Below, piece by piece: positions 17,019 to 26,600 of a stretch of DNA of 64,000 bases (position 1 is its first letter; every line of letters starts with the position of its first letter). The stretch spans positions 6,379,501-6,443,500 of the forward strand of contig NZ_CP047146.1 of assembly GCF_009834125.1 (NCBI RefSeq), written 5' to 3'. Origin of the DNA: Streptomyces sp. GS7. Its GTDB lineage: Bacteria; Actinomycetota; Actinomycetes; Streptomycetales; Streptomycetaceae. The notes below the pieces were generated by a model. It did not search any database. It was not told the DNA's origin and saw only the letters and a list, made by a program, of their open reading frames with translations. Made by a program: the position numbers and the translations under genes.

Positions 17019-19550
17019 ATGCCCGACGAACATCAGGCGGACGGTTCCCCCGAACCCGCACCCGGGAGGGCGGCCGACGGCAGGTCTCCCGAGGCCGACA
17101 ACGCCGGCAACCAGGCCACGGGCGGGGAGAGGGACGACAGGGCGCCCCGGGAAGCCGGCGCGGCGGATGGCGACGGGGACGCCACCCGCGACGAGGCCGC
17201 GGAGAGGGAACACGAACGGGAGCGTGCCGCGGAACGGTTCAGGGAGTACACCCGCGATCCGCTCGCTGAGGAGCAGAGCGAGGACGGGCCCACGGATCTC
17301 GCCGCCGCGTCGCGGGCCCGCCGCTCCACCCGGATACTGTTCGACACTGGCCGGGACCTGAACAGCTTCGACCGTTCGTACATCCGGAGCGCCCATATCG
17401 GCGACATCCATCTGCGGATGGACGCCCACCAGTCCGCCGAGGGGATGCGCAGCGGGCCGGTACCCGAAGAGGAGCTGCGCAGGCTCCGCCGGGTCCATGT
17501 GGAGCCGGAGGGGTACACGGCGCTGCGCAACGCGCTTCGTGCCCGCCGGCTGCTGGTACTCGGTGCCGCGCCCGGCACCGGACGCACCAGCACCGCGCTC
17601 GCACTCCTAGACGAGGTCACCGCCCTCGCGGTGAGCTGCGCAGGCGTGGAGCCGCCGACTCGGCCGCGGGTGCTGCGCGTCGATCCGAAAGCCGACGTAC
17701 GTGGGCTGGCCACATCGCTCGGCGACGCACCGGGCGGCGAGGCCACCGAGGAGCAACCCGCTCCCGGGTATCTGCTCGAACTCGCCCTCACCCAAACCGG
17801 TTCGCCGCCGCCGGACGCGATGGACCTGGACGCACTGGCCGCTGCCCTCGACAGGTGCCAGGGGTTCGCGGTGATCGTCGTCCCGGTCGGATCGGCTGCG
17901 AACCCCTTGCTTGCCGGGCGGTACGGAATGCTGTGCCTACCCGTGCCCACAAAGGAGTTGCTCACCACCCGGCTGCGGGAGCGGCTGGAGGACCATGTCG
18001 CCGAGGCCGGGGGCAACGTGCCGGACGACGGGCATCGGGTGGCGGACCTGCTGAGCCAGGCGGAGGAGTTGGCCGGCCGGGAGGACGTCAGGGACGCGGT
18101 CGGCCTGAAGGACCTGCGCCCCGCCGAGGCCGAGCTGCTGGCGTCGCTGCTGGCCGGGCATCTGCTGGAGGACGTCTCCTACAAGGAGTTGCTGACCGGT
18201 TGCCGCAGCCTCGCCGCGGCCCAGGCCCAGGAGTGGTTCGTCGGCGTGGACCGGGTGGCGGCAGCGCCCCCGGCCGAGGGGAGCGCGGTGGTGCGGCCGG
18301 GCACGGCGGCCCTGTTCCACCCGGTGGCATTCCGTATCGCGCTCGCCGTACTGGGCGGGGCCTCGCACAGTGCCGTGGCCGCCGCCGCCCATCTGCTGAC
18401 CTGGGAACTGTCCGTACAGACCGATCCGGACAGCACCCCCGCCCGCCCGCTGTTCTGCGACGACCCGGAATCCGACCTGGCACTCTCGCGCGGCGAACTC
18501 GTCGACGGCCGGGTCGAGGTGGCCGGCACCGAGGTGGAAGCCCAGCTGATCTGGTATCGGGGCTCAGCCCTGCCCGCCGCGGTGCTGTCCGAGATCTGGG
18601 ACCGGCACTTCCCCGTACGGGCACCGGTCGTCCGCTGGCTGCGGCTGCTGGCGGACGATCCCCGCCCCCAGGTGTGGATGCGGGCCGCGGTGGCCGCCGG
18701 TGAACTGTGCGTACGGGACTTCGACCACGGTTACGCGGATCTGATCCGGCCCCTCGCCGAGGCGACCACCGCACGCCGGAGGATCTTCGCGGCCACCATG
18801 ATCGACCAGGCGGCCGGTCATGCCTCGCACCGGAAGGCGGTGCAGCACCTGGTCGACGAGTGGAGCCGGCAGGGGACCAAGTCCCTCCGCTGGACAGCGG
18901 CGATGGCGCTGGGCTACGGGAACGCGGCGGCCACGACGGAGGCCAGCCTGAACGCCCTGGCCCGGATCGGGGGCCGCGATGACGGGGAGCAGCTGGCGGT
19001 CGCCTCGCTCAACGTCGTACGGCTGCTGGCGCTCCGGGACAGCGCGACGGTGCTGCGGAGGCTGGCCGACTGGACCCACCATCCGCGCGAGGCGTACCAG
19101 GACCTCGGTCTGGCGACCACCGTCCGGTTCGCCGTGACCCGGGTGGCCGAAGTGCTGGACGACGAGCCCGGCTCCCCGCTCGGGGACCGCGGCGACTGGC
19201 CGCTGGCGCTCGCCCTGGCCGCCACATACCCCGAACTCGTCGGCCCGATGGCCGATTTGCTGTGGACCGCACTCAACACCCCACGGTCGCAGGAGGTGGC
19301 CATGGACGCGCTGGACACCTTGTTGCGCTCCGCCGAACGCGGGGACGGCACAGAGTGGACCCGGCCGGGCCTGGCGGCACTGCTGCCCGCCCTGACGGCC
19401 GAGGAGCACGACCGGCGGCGGCTGGACTGGCTGCTGCGCCGCATGATGAACGATCCGGAGAATCCGCTCCCCGACGCACAGGCGCGCTCCTTGTGGCGGC
19501 TCGCCGTCCCGCCGCGGGACCGGACGGGCAAGGAGGAGAGGCATGGCTGA
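17019..19550 (+). CDS. Degenerate P-loop protein with C-terminal helical repeats
   Basis: A protein of 843 residues. Residues 1-95 are charged and disordered (EREHERERAAERFREYTRD). Residues about 112-130 repeat the beta motif seen at the end of the preceding protein (DRSYIRSAHIGDIHLRM). A P-loop-like segment follows at about residue 181 (LGAAPGTGRTSTAL), in which the invariant Lys of Walker A is Arg; no clear Walker B Asp follows the hydrophobic strand GFAVIVVPVG. The C-terminal 400 residues are rich in paired helices like a HEAT-type solenoid (QVWMRAAVAAGELC, SLRWTAAMALGYGNAAATTE). It is therefore more likely a nucleotide-sensing or scaffold subunit than an ordinary ATPase. Its last 8 bases overlap the next gene. 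Confidence 0.65.
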   Translation: MPDEHQADGSPEPAPGRAADGRSPEADNAGNQATGGERDDRAPREAGAADGDGDATRDEAAEREHERERAAERFREYTRDPLAEEQSEDGPTDLAAASRARRSTRILFDTGRDLNSFDRSYIRSAHIGDIHLRMDAHQSAEGMRSGPVPEEELRRLRRVHVEPEGYTALRNALRARRLLVLGAAPGTGRTSTALALLDEVTALAVSCAGVEPPTRPRVLRVDPKADVRGLATSLGDAPGGEATEEQPAPGYLLELALTQTGSPPPDAMDLDALAAALDRCQGFAVIVVPVGSAANPLLAGRYGMLCLPVPTKELLTTRLRERLEDHVAEAGGNVPDDGHRVADLLSQAEELAGREDVRDAVGLKDLRPAEAELLASLLAGHLLEDVSYKELLTGCRSLAAAQAQEWFVGVDRVAAAPPAEGSAVVRPGTAALFHPVAFRIALAVLGGASHSAVAAAAHLLTWELSVQTDPDSTPARPLFCDDPESDLALSRGELVDGRVEVAGTEVEAQLIWYRGSALPAAVLSEIWDRHFPVRAPVVRWLRLLADDPRPQVWMRAAVAAGELCVRDFDHGYADLIRPLAEATTARRRIFAATMIDQAAGHASHRKAVQHLVDEWSRQGTKSLRWTAAMALGYGNAAATTEASLNALARIGGRDDGEQLAVASLNVVRLLALRDSATVLRRLADWTHHPREAYQDLGLATTVRFAVTRVAEVLDDEPGSPLGDRGDWPLALALAATYPELVGPMADLLWTALNTPRSQEVAMDALDTLLRSAERGDGTEWTRPGLAALLPALTAEEHDRRRLDWLLRRMMNDPENPLPDAQARSLWRLAVPPRDRTGKEERHG

Positions 19551-20601
19551 GGACGTGGCGAACGGGGGCGCTGCCGCGGGCCCGATGCCCGCAGGTCCGT
19601 TCCTGCGGGAGTACACGCCGACCGGTGCGTTCCGGCAGGCGAGCGCCCGGACGGCTTCGGTGCTCTTCTACCGGAACGGTGGCCACAGCGTGGTCACCGT
19701 CACCGGCGTCGAGCACCACGACAAGCGGACGCTGGCCCGGCCGTACACCGTCTGCGAGATCGCGCTCGGCACCTTCGAGACGACGCTCCAGATGGAGTTG
19801 CCGGCCGCGGGCGGCACCACGTTCTTCAAGGCCGAGGTGGACATCCACTGGGCCGTGAGCGATCCGTATCTGGCCGCGACCGAGGTCGTGACCGATGTCG
19901 CCCAGCGGCTCACCGCCCCGGTGCTGGAGCGGCTGCGCGAGGTCTCCTCGGAGTACCCGGTGGCCGAGGCCGAGCAGGCCGACCGCGACATCACCCGGCA
20001 CTGCGCCAGCGGGCGCTGGGACGACCTGGGGTCCGAACTCGGCCTGCGGGTACGGCTGTACGTCCGGCTGCGGGTGGACGACCGGACGATCCAGCACATG
20101 GACGGCATCCGGGACGCCCGTGCCTCGGCCGAGCTGACCCGGGTGCACCAGAACAAGTTCCGAGCCATGCTCCAGGGCGGGGAGCTGGACCAGCTCAGCT
20201 ACATGCTGGCGGCCGAACCCGAAGCGGCCAAAGCCTTCCTGGAGAAGATCCGCCAGGAAGGCAGGCAGGACGAGAAGGAACGCGTCGAGCGGCTCTTCGG
20301 CATGGTCGCCAGTGGCCAGATCCACTCCAACGACGTGGAGACCCAGGCGCTGGAACTTCTCAACCGCGGCCGCCACCGCGTCCAGGGGCCCATCGGCTCG
20401 CTGCCCGCCCGCCGGAACACCCCGGAGCTGGCGCCGCCTGCGGCCGAGCCCTTCACCCCGGACTGGGTGGCGGACGAACCGCCCTCCCGGACCGAGTACC
20501 GGCCCTCCCTGCGGAAGGACGAGGACACGGCACCGGAGCCGCCGCGCCGCCGGAGCCGCAACCGGGACGACGGATGGTCCTGGGTGGAGGAGGACCGATG
20601 A
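19543..20601 (+). CDS. SPFH/band-7-like protein of the cyclase-GTPase operon
   Basis: A protein of 352 residues without signal peptide. Residues about 30-200 look like an SPFH (band 7) domain: a beta-rich start (SVVTVTGVEHHDKRTLARP), the IHWAVSDPYLAATEV strand, and the long helix VTDVAQRLTAPVLERLREV. Residues 200-280 are helical and charged and could oligomerise (KFRAMLQGGELDQLSYMLAA). The C-terminal 70 residues are Pro/Arg rich and disordered, ending DDGWSWVEEDR. SPFH proteins form membrane-bound rings, so a scaffolding role beside the small membrane protein encoded next is plausible. The SPFH assignment rests on pattern only. Its ATG overlaps the upstream stop by 8 bases and its stop overlaps the next ATG (ATGA). 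Confidence 0.5.
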   Translation: MAEDVANGGAAAGPMPAGPFLREYTPTGAFRQASARTASVLFYRNGGHSVVTVTGVEHHDKRTLARPYTVCEIALGTFETTLQMELPAAGGTTFFKAEVDIHWAVSDPYLAATEVVTDVAQRLTAPVLERLREVSSEYPVAEAEQADRDITRHCASGRWDDLGSELGLRVRLYVRLRVDDRTIQHMDGIRDARASAELTRVHQNKFRAMLQGGELDQLSYMLAAEPEAAKAFLEKIRQEGRQDEKERVERLFGMVASGQIHSNDVETQALELLNRGRHRVQGPIGSLPARRNTPELAPPAAEPFTPDWVADEPPSRTEYRPSLRKDEDTAPEPPRRRSRNRDDGWSWVEEDR

Positions 20602-21143
20602 CCGCCGACGGCGAGGCGCGGACCTCCCCGGACCCGGTCGTGCCGGACGAGGGTCGGCACGGTCGCGACCGGGCCGGGGAACGCATCGCCGAAAACCTGC
20701 TGACCTCGGTTCGGGAGGACCTCGGCCGAGCCGACTCGAAGGCGGCCGTGCTGCTCTCCGCGGCGCTGGCGCTGCCCGCGTTCCTGATCGGCGGGAACGG
20801 CGTACCCGACTGGCACGGGCCCGCCGACCTCACACTGGTCGCCGCGGGCGTCCTCTGGGCGGTCGCGGTGGCTGCGCTGGTCCGGGCGCTCATGCCGCGC
20901 ACCGGCACGCTCCGCACCCAGGAAGGAGTGACGTACTTCGGTGACCTGCTGTCTCGCCGCGACATCGGGCGGCTGTCCGCCGAGATCGCCGAGGCGGGCC
21001 GGGATCCGGCCGGGTGGCTACTCACACAGGCCGTGGACGTCAGCGCGATCTTGGCCGCCAAATACCGGGCCATCCGCTGGGGAGTGGGCGCGCTGAGCCC
21101 CGCCGCGGCACTGGCACTGACCTGGAGTCTGACCGCGCGCTGA
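20598..21143 (+). CDS. Small membrane protein resembling Pycsar TM effectors
   Basis: A membrane protein of 181 residues from the ATG at 20598, which overlaps the upstream stop. It has a soluble helical start (RIAENLLTSVREDLGRADSK), the motif ADSKAAVLLSAALALPA leading into the first membrane helix, a second helix LTLVAAGVLWAVAVAALV, and a third near the C-terminus (GALSPAAALALTWSL). The ADTKAS-type motif before the first helix, the three-helix layout and the length fit the DUF5706/Pycsar effector family. Known members damage the membrane when a cyclase partner makes a cyclic pyrimidine nucleotide. A cyclase-like gene is four genes upstream. The family match is from memory of the motif and needs a profile search. 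Confidence 0.6.
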   Translation: MTADGEARTSPDPVVPDEGRHGRDRAGERIAENLLTSVREDLGRADSKAAVLLSAALALPAFLIGGNGVPDWHGPADLTLVAAGVLWAVAVAALVRALMPRTGTLRTQEGVTYFGDLLSRRDIGRLSAEIAEAGRDPAGWLLTQAVDVSAILAAKYRAIRWGVGALSPAAALALTWSLTAR

Positions 21144-21151
21144 CCGCGGCC

Positions 21152-21178
21152 GCCCCGCGCCGCCGGGCGGCGCGGGGC
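21152..21178. terminator. G/C hairpin inside the operon
   Basis: Perfect 11-bp stem, GCCCCGCGCCG at 21152-21162 and its complement at 21168-21178, with a 5-base loop. It starts 9 bases after the stop of the TM-effector-like gene and ends 40 bases before the VWA gene. It divides the locus into two overlap-linked halves and could act as a partial terminator or a processing site that sets their relative expression. Confidence 0.6.
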
Positions 21179-21218
21179 CATCACGCACACGAAGCAGAGA
21201 CGAAGCAAGGGGACGGCC

Positions 21219-23534
21219 GTGGGAACAGTCAGGGCAAGCCGGCGGACGAGAAGGGGCCGGGCGCGGCGCGGCGCGGCCCGTGTGCTGTGTGGCGCCGCGG
21301 TACTGGTGTCCCTGCTGGCACCCCCCGGCCGTGATCCGGTGCCGGCGGCGGACGCCCAGCCGGCCTTCGGGGCGGTCGACTACGCGGTCGCCGTGGACGA
21401 GTCCGCGAGCCTCGCGCCCGAGGACATGGCGGCCGAGAAGGCCGCCGCCGCACGGATCGCGCTGGGCGACGTCACCCCGTCCTCCCATGTCACGGTATTC
21501 GGATTCGCCGACGCCGAGTCCAGCGACCAGCGCGCGGTGGACCCGGTGTGCCCGCGGACCGCGCTGGACGCGGCGGGGCGCGAGTCGATCGGCGGGTGCG
21601 TCGGCAAGCTGCGCAGCCGCAAGAAGAGCGAGGGCGCCGGCACCGACTTCCCGAGCGCGATACGCCAGGGAGTGCACGAGCTCGGCACCGGCTCCGACCC
21701 GTCGGTGCCCCGAGTACTGTTCCTGCTCACCGACGGGATGCTGGACGTCAGCGACAGCCCCCAGTACGGCGACCCCGCGCATCGCCGGGCCGAGGGCGAA
21801 CGGCAGTTGGAGCTGGCGCTCAAGGAAGCCGCCGACCAGCATGTCCAGATCTGGCCGCTGGGCTTCGGCCCCGAACCGGACAAGACGCAGCTCGACAGGA
21901 TGGCCGCCGGCGGATACCAGAAGGGCTGCGTCGAACTGCCCTCCGCGCTCCCCAAGGCCGGCAAGGTCTCAGGGGCGAAGGACGTCGGCCCGATGCTGGA
22001 GCAGATCTTCGCCGCCGCGCACTGCCTGCGGTACGCGCAGGGCACCACCGAACGGCCGCCCGCCACCCTGGAGATCGGCATTTCGCCGCTGGCGACGGTG
22101 GGCACCATCGTGGTCGACAAGAGCGACCCCGAGGTGACGGTCACCTACCTCGACCCGAGCGGCCACCAGGTACCCACCTCGGGGATGTACCAGAAGTCGC
22201 GGTTCGAGCTAGCGGGCGCCGGGCACGCCGTCGAGGCGCTGAAGATCACCGACCCGGTGCCCGGCGTCTGGAAGGTGAAGGTCGAAGCCCCCGAAGGACA
22301 CCGCTCCCTGCCAGTCGGCGTCAGCGCGCTGTGGCACGGCGAGCTGCGCGGCGCCATCACCATGGACCCGCCGTCGCCGCAGGCCGGGCAGAAGGCCACG
22401 GTGACCATGCGGTTGCAGACCCGCGAGGGCTACGAGATCAAGGACCCGCGCGACTACGCCGGGTTGCAGGTCCGCGGCGAGCTGACCGGCGATGGTTTCG
22501 CCCCGCTGCCGGTGCACCTCGCCGACGACGGAAAGGGGCCCGACCGCGAGGCGGGCGACGGCTCCTTCACCGGAACCGTGCAGATCCCCAGGAGTGCCAA
22601 CGGGGCGCTGAAGGCGAGCGGCACGCTGACGGCCTCGGGGCTGACCGCCGACACCCGCAGCGAGAGCGGCCAGATCGCGCCCGGCGAGCTGCCCGTCACC
22701 GCCGCGCTCACCCTGCCCACCGCGGACACCCACCCCGGCTCCACGGTCACCGGCGCCCTGGCCGTCCACAACACCAGCGGCACCCGGCACACCCTGCGGC
22801 TGTCCGTCACCGACCTCCAGCCCGGGCTGCTCTCGGTCACCCCGGCCGAGATCGAGGTGAAGCCCGGCGAGTCCGGGACGCGGAAGGTGACCGTCGAGAT
22901 CGGTCCTGAAGGCGCCTTCGGGGGCCGCCTCCACGGCGACGGGCTGCGCCTCGGCGGCACCGTCACGGTCGCCGACGCCACGGACGGCAACCGGGCGCTG
23001 GTGCGGTCGCCGCTCTCGGTGCGGCTGACGCCGGAACCCGGCGTCTGGGACACGTACTGGTGGGCGTTCCTCTTCGCCGCCGTCCTGATCGCGCTGGCCA
23101 TCGCGGCGGCCATCGCCCTGCTGCGACAGCGCCGCATGCGCAGGGACCCGTTCGGTCTGGTGCTGCAACTGGTCTCCGAGGAAGGGGACGTCCTCAACGA
23201 TCACCCGGCGGGGCACGGGCACAAGCAGTGGTACGAGTTCGCCGTCGTCGAACCCCACCGCAGCCCGCGCATCGAGCGGCGCAGCCACGGCCCGTACGCC
23301 ATCCAGCGCAGCCCCGAGGGCGGCGCGGTGCTGCGCACGCGCGGTGGCGGACGGACCCGGCTACCCGCGCACGGCAGCGTCCCGCTGACCGACACGCTCA
23401 GCCTGTCCCTCGGCGAGGAGACCCGCACCCCGAAGGCCCGCAGAACACGGCCTTCCCGGTCCCGGACCACCACGGCCACCACCCCCACGACCGGTGAGGG
23501 CGAGAGCGCGAGCGCCTACGAGTCGTACCGGTGA
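21219..23534 (+). CDS. Secreted, membrane-anchored VWA-domain protein
   Basis: A protein of 771 residues with an Arg-rich signal peptide (about residues 1-45, VLCGAAVLVSLLAPPGRDPV). A von Willebrand factor A domain spans about residues 48-260. Its MIDAS metal site is complete: DESAS (DxSxS), Thr in GAGTDFPSAI and Asp in FLLTDGMLDV. Two Ig-like beta domains follow (about residues 285-590), then a membrane helix at about 611-632 (WWAFLFAAVLIALAIAAAIA) and a cytoplasmic tail of about 135 residues with beta structure. It probably binds a partner outside the membrane and reports to the cytoplasmic NTPases encoded next. The GTG at 21219 follows GGGGA. There is a 129-bp gap to the tubulin-like gene. 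Confidence 0.85.
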   Translation: MGTVRASRRTRRGRARRGAARVLCGAAVLVSLLAPPGRDPVPAADAQPAFGAVDYAVAVDESASLAPEDMAAEKAAAARIALGDVTPSSHVTVFGFADAESSDQRAVDPVCPRTALDAAGRESIGGCVGKLRSRKKSEGAGTDFPSAIRQGVHELGTGSDPSVPRVLFLLTDGMLDVSDSPQYGDPAHRRAEGERQLELALKEAADQHVQIWPLGFGPEPDKTQLDRMAAGGYQKGCVELPSALPKAGKVSGAKDVGPMLEQIFAAAHCLRYAQGTTERPPATLEIGISPLATVGTIVVDKSDPEVTVTYLDPSGHQVPTSGMYQKSRFELAGAGHAVEALKITDPVPGVWKVKVEAPEGHRSLPVGVSALWHGELRGAITMDPPSPQAGQKATVTMRLQTREGYEIKDPRDYAGLQVRGELTGDGFAPLPVHLADDGKGPDREAGDGSFTGTVQIPRSANGALKASGTLTASGLTADTRSESGQIAPGELPVTAALTLPTADTHPGSTVTGALAVHNTSGTRHTLRLSVTDLQPGLLSVTPAEIEVKPGESGTRKVTVEIGPEGAFGGRLHGDGLRLGGTVTVADATDGNRALVRSPLSVRLTPEPGVWDTYWWAFLFAAVLIALAIAAAIALLRQRRMRRDPFGLVLQLVSEEGDVLNDHPAGHGHKQWYEFAVVEPHRSPRIERRSHGPYAIQRSPEGGAVLRTRGGGRTRLPAHGSVPLTDTLSLSLGEETRTPKARRTRPSRSRTTTATTPTTGEGESASAYESYR

Positions 23535-23663
23535 GGCGCAGGGCGGGAACGGTGCGTCGCCGGCCCGCCCCCGCACACCGCACCGCGGCCACCGTGCCGC
23601 GGGCAGTCCACAGACGTATCGAGGACGAACCGTCCGCGATACGGCCGCAACGGGAGGAAACCC

Positions 23664-26600
23664 ATGAAGATCTTCCAGCCGATGCTCTTCGTCGGTCTGG
23701 GCGGCACCGGCGGCTTGGTCGGTGCCGAACTGGAACGCAGGCTGCGCGCCGAGCTGTGCGGCCCGGACGGCGTCGCGCTCACCGGCCGCCTCGGCGGCCA
23801 CGCCCCCTACCAGCTTCCCGACTGCCTCCAGTTCGTGTACGCGGACTACAGCGAGTCAGATCTCCAGCGGCTGCCGCAGTTCAACGTGGACCCGTCGCTG
23901 CGGGCCGCGTACGCCCGTACCTCCCGGGCCACCCACAATCTCCTGCCGAACTTCGACAGTTCACCGGAAGTGACCAAGATGCTCCGGGCGAGCCTGCGCG
24001 ACGAGGTCGCCGACTGGCTGCCGCCGCGCATCGACGAGCCGAAGGTCACCCCGCTCCACAACGGCGCCGGCCAGCTGCCCACCGTCGGGCGGGCCGCCCT
24101 GTTCGCCACCCTCCGGCACAGCCTCGCCCCGGTCCTGGAGCCGCTGCTCCAGGCGATCGACGCGATCGCCAAGTCGGCTGGCGAGCTCGGCGAGTTGGGC
24201 GGCGGCAAGGTCAACGGCTGCGACGTGTTCGTCGCCTTCTCGGTGGCCGGAGGCACCGGCGCCGGAATCTTCCTGGACTACCTGCACCTGATCAACCACG
24301 CGTTCCGGATGCGCCGCTTCGACGGGGTGAAGATCTACCCGCTGGTCGTGATGCCCTCCTCGTTCCCGTCTGCCGCCGGCGGCGGGCGGGAGGCGGATCT
24401 CAACGCGGCCCGCGCCGTGGTCGACCTGTTCCGGTTGGTGGATGGGCAGAACGCGCCGACGGAGGGCGCGGAGATCGGCGACCTGGATCACGAGGCGGGG
24501 ATCGGCATCCGCTACCCGGGCACGACACCGATCCGGCTGCGGACCGGCATTCTGCCCACGGCGTTCCTGTTCAGCCCGACGGCGGGCATCCGCCAGGACG
24601 ACCTGCGCCGCTCCATCGTCTCCCTGGTGATGTCCCTGGTCGGCACCGAGCTGGGCGACGGCCGCTCCCGGGGCCGGATGGCGGCGGCCGACGACGACTA
24701 CCAGACGTTTGCCGCGAGCTTCATCAACCGGGGCGTGCACCGCAGCGCCCTGTCCCCCACCGGCATCGGCCGGCAGGGCGTCTCCACCAGCCTGGTGGCC
24801 TCCATGACCGCCCCGATGGACCAGCTGGCCGACCTGGTTGCCGGCCGGCTGCTGCGGGAGGCCGTCACGGATCTCGTGGAGCGACCGCGTACCTCGTTGC
24901 GGGACACCGCGGTGCCGATGATCCGGCAGCTGTTCGCCGACTCCCAGCTCGAAGAACTCTGGGAGCGCAAGCAGTTGCCGGTACCGGAGCCCGAACCGCT
25001 GCCGCGCGGCAGCAGGGCCATCGAGCTGGCGCTGGGCGAACGGATCGCGGACATGCAGCGGTTGCTGTCCGACCTCCAGTCCGTCGCGGACCGCCAGGCT
25101 GCCTCGATGGCTGACCGGTTCGCCCCGCGCCCCGCCATCGACAAGCTCCTCCAGACTGTCGACCCCTTCCTCGCCGAACGCGTCGTGCGGGGCGTCCCGG
25201 ACAGCGACGAACCGATCGCCCGGCTCGGCTTCCTGGGCATGCTCAACAGCCGAGCCGTCGCCCCCCAGCGCCCGCCGGGTGTGACCGAGCAACCGCCCAA
25301 GATCCCGCGGATCAGGGGCCGGCTGGCCGGTATGTCGCCGGCCCGCTGGGGCGACGACGACGTGCAGGCGGCGCTCCAGGCGCAGAACATCTGGTACCAG
25401 TGGCGCTGCCGGGTCGTGTGGCACGAGGCGTGGCGCGAGCAGCAGCAGCGCTGGCAGTCCCAGGCAGATGCGGCCGGAACCGACCTCGGACGCCTGGTGA
25501 ACGCCTTCCTCACGCACTCCGAGCGGGAACGCAAGGTCTCCGCGCAGAAGGGCCTCGACCTGTACGAGGACCGCACCGGTATCTCGTATCTGCTCCCGCC
25601 GCAGCGCACCCTCAACCACTTCTACGAGGACTTGGTGACCCGGCTGATCCGCCGGGAGGGGCTGCGTGAGCACGACGACGAGGCCGCGCTCCTGCTCAAG
25701 ATGATCAACGGCGACATCTGGCGCAGGGCCCACTCGCTCAGCCGCCGCAACCCCGACAGCGCGGTGGCGGCCGTCAAGGCCCAGCTGGAGGGCCGCATCA
25801 CCCGGCTGTTCGCGGAGAGCGGCGAACATCTGGAGGAGCGCCCGCTGCTGCCGCCAATGAGCACCCTGCTGGCCGCCGCGGCGGGCGACGCGGACGCCGC
25901 CGAACAGGTCAGCAAGGAGGCGCTCGACCTGTTCGGCCGCAAACTGACCGGCCTGCTGCCGGTGGGCTTCACCCCGGAGGGCACCGGACCGCTGCGGGTG
26001 CTCGTCACGCACCCGCGCGTACAGGCCGTGGAGGAGGTGCAGGAGTTCCTCGGCAAGGCGCTGCGGCTGCCCTCCGACGCCAAGAATGCCGTGGAGTACC
26101 GGGGAATGGAGAGCGACTCGATCACCGTGGTCCTCTTCCGTAGCGAGATGAGCCTCACCCAGGTGCCCGAGGCCCGCAAGGTGCTGCGCCAGTGGGCCAG
26201 GGCCAAGGACTCCGAGCAAGCCCAGGACGTGCTGAGGTGGCGTCAACGGCTCGGCTTCCGGGACAGCTGGATGGTCAGCAGCGCGGAGGACCGCCGCGCC
26301 ATCCTGCACCGGCTGCTGTGCTGCATGTGGAACGGCCAGCTGGACGTGCTGGACGGCGACCCCGCGTCGCCGGGCCGGATCCGGCTGCGTCTTTTCCCTG
26401 AGACGGGCGACCAAGTGCCCGGCGTCCGGCTGCGGTTGGGGGACTTCCCGGGCGGCGTGTCGAGCTGGGCGGAGCTGCTGCGCTCGTACGAACGCTGGAT
26501 AGTCCTCGACGACGAGCGGACCGTCGAGGACTACTGCGAGAAGCTGATGACGGCCCAGCCGCTGGGGCTCGCCAGGAATGGCAGCGAACCGCATTCGCTC

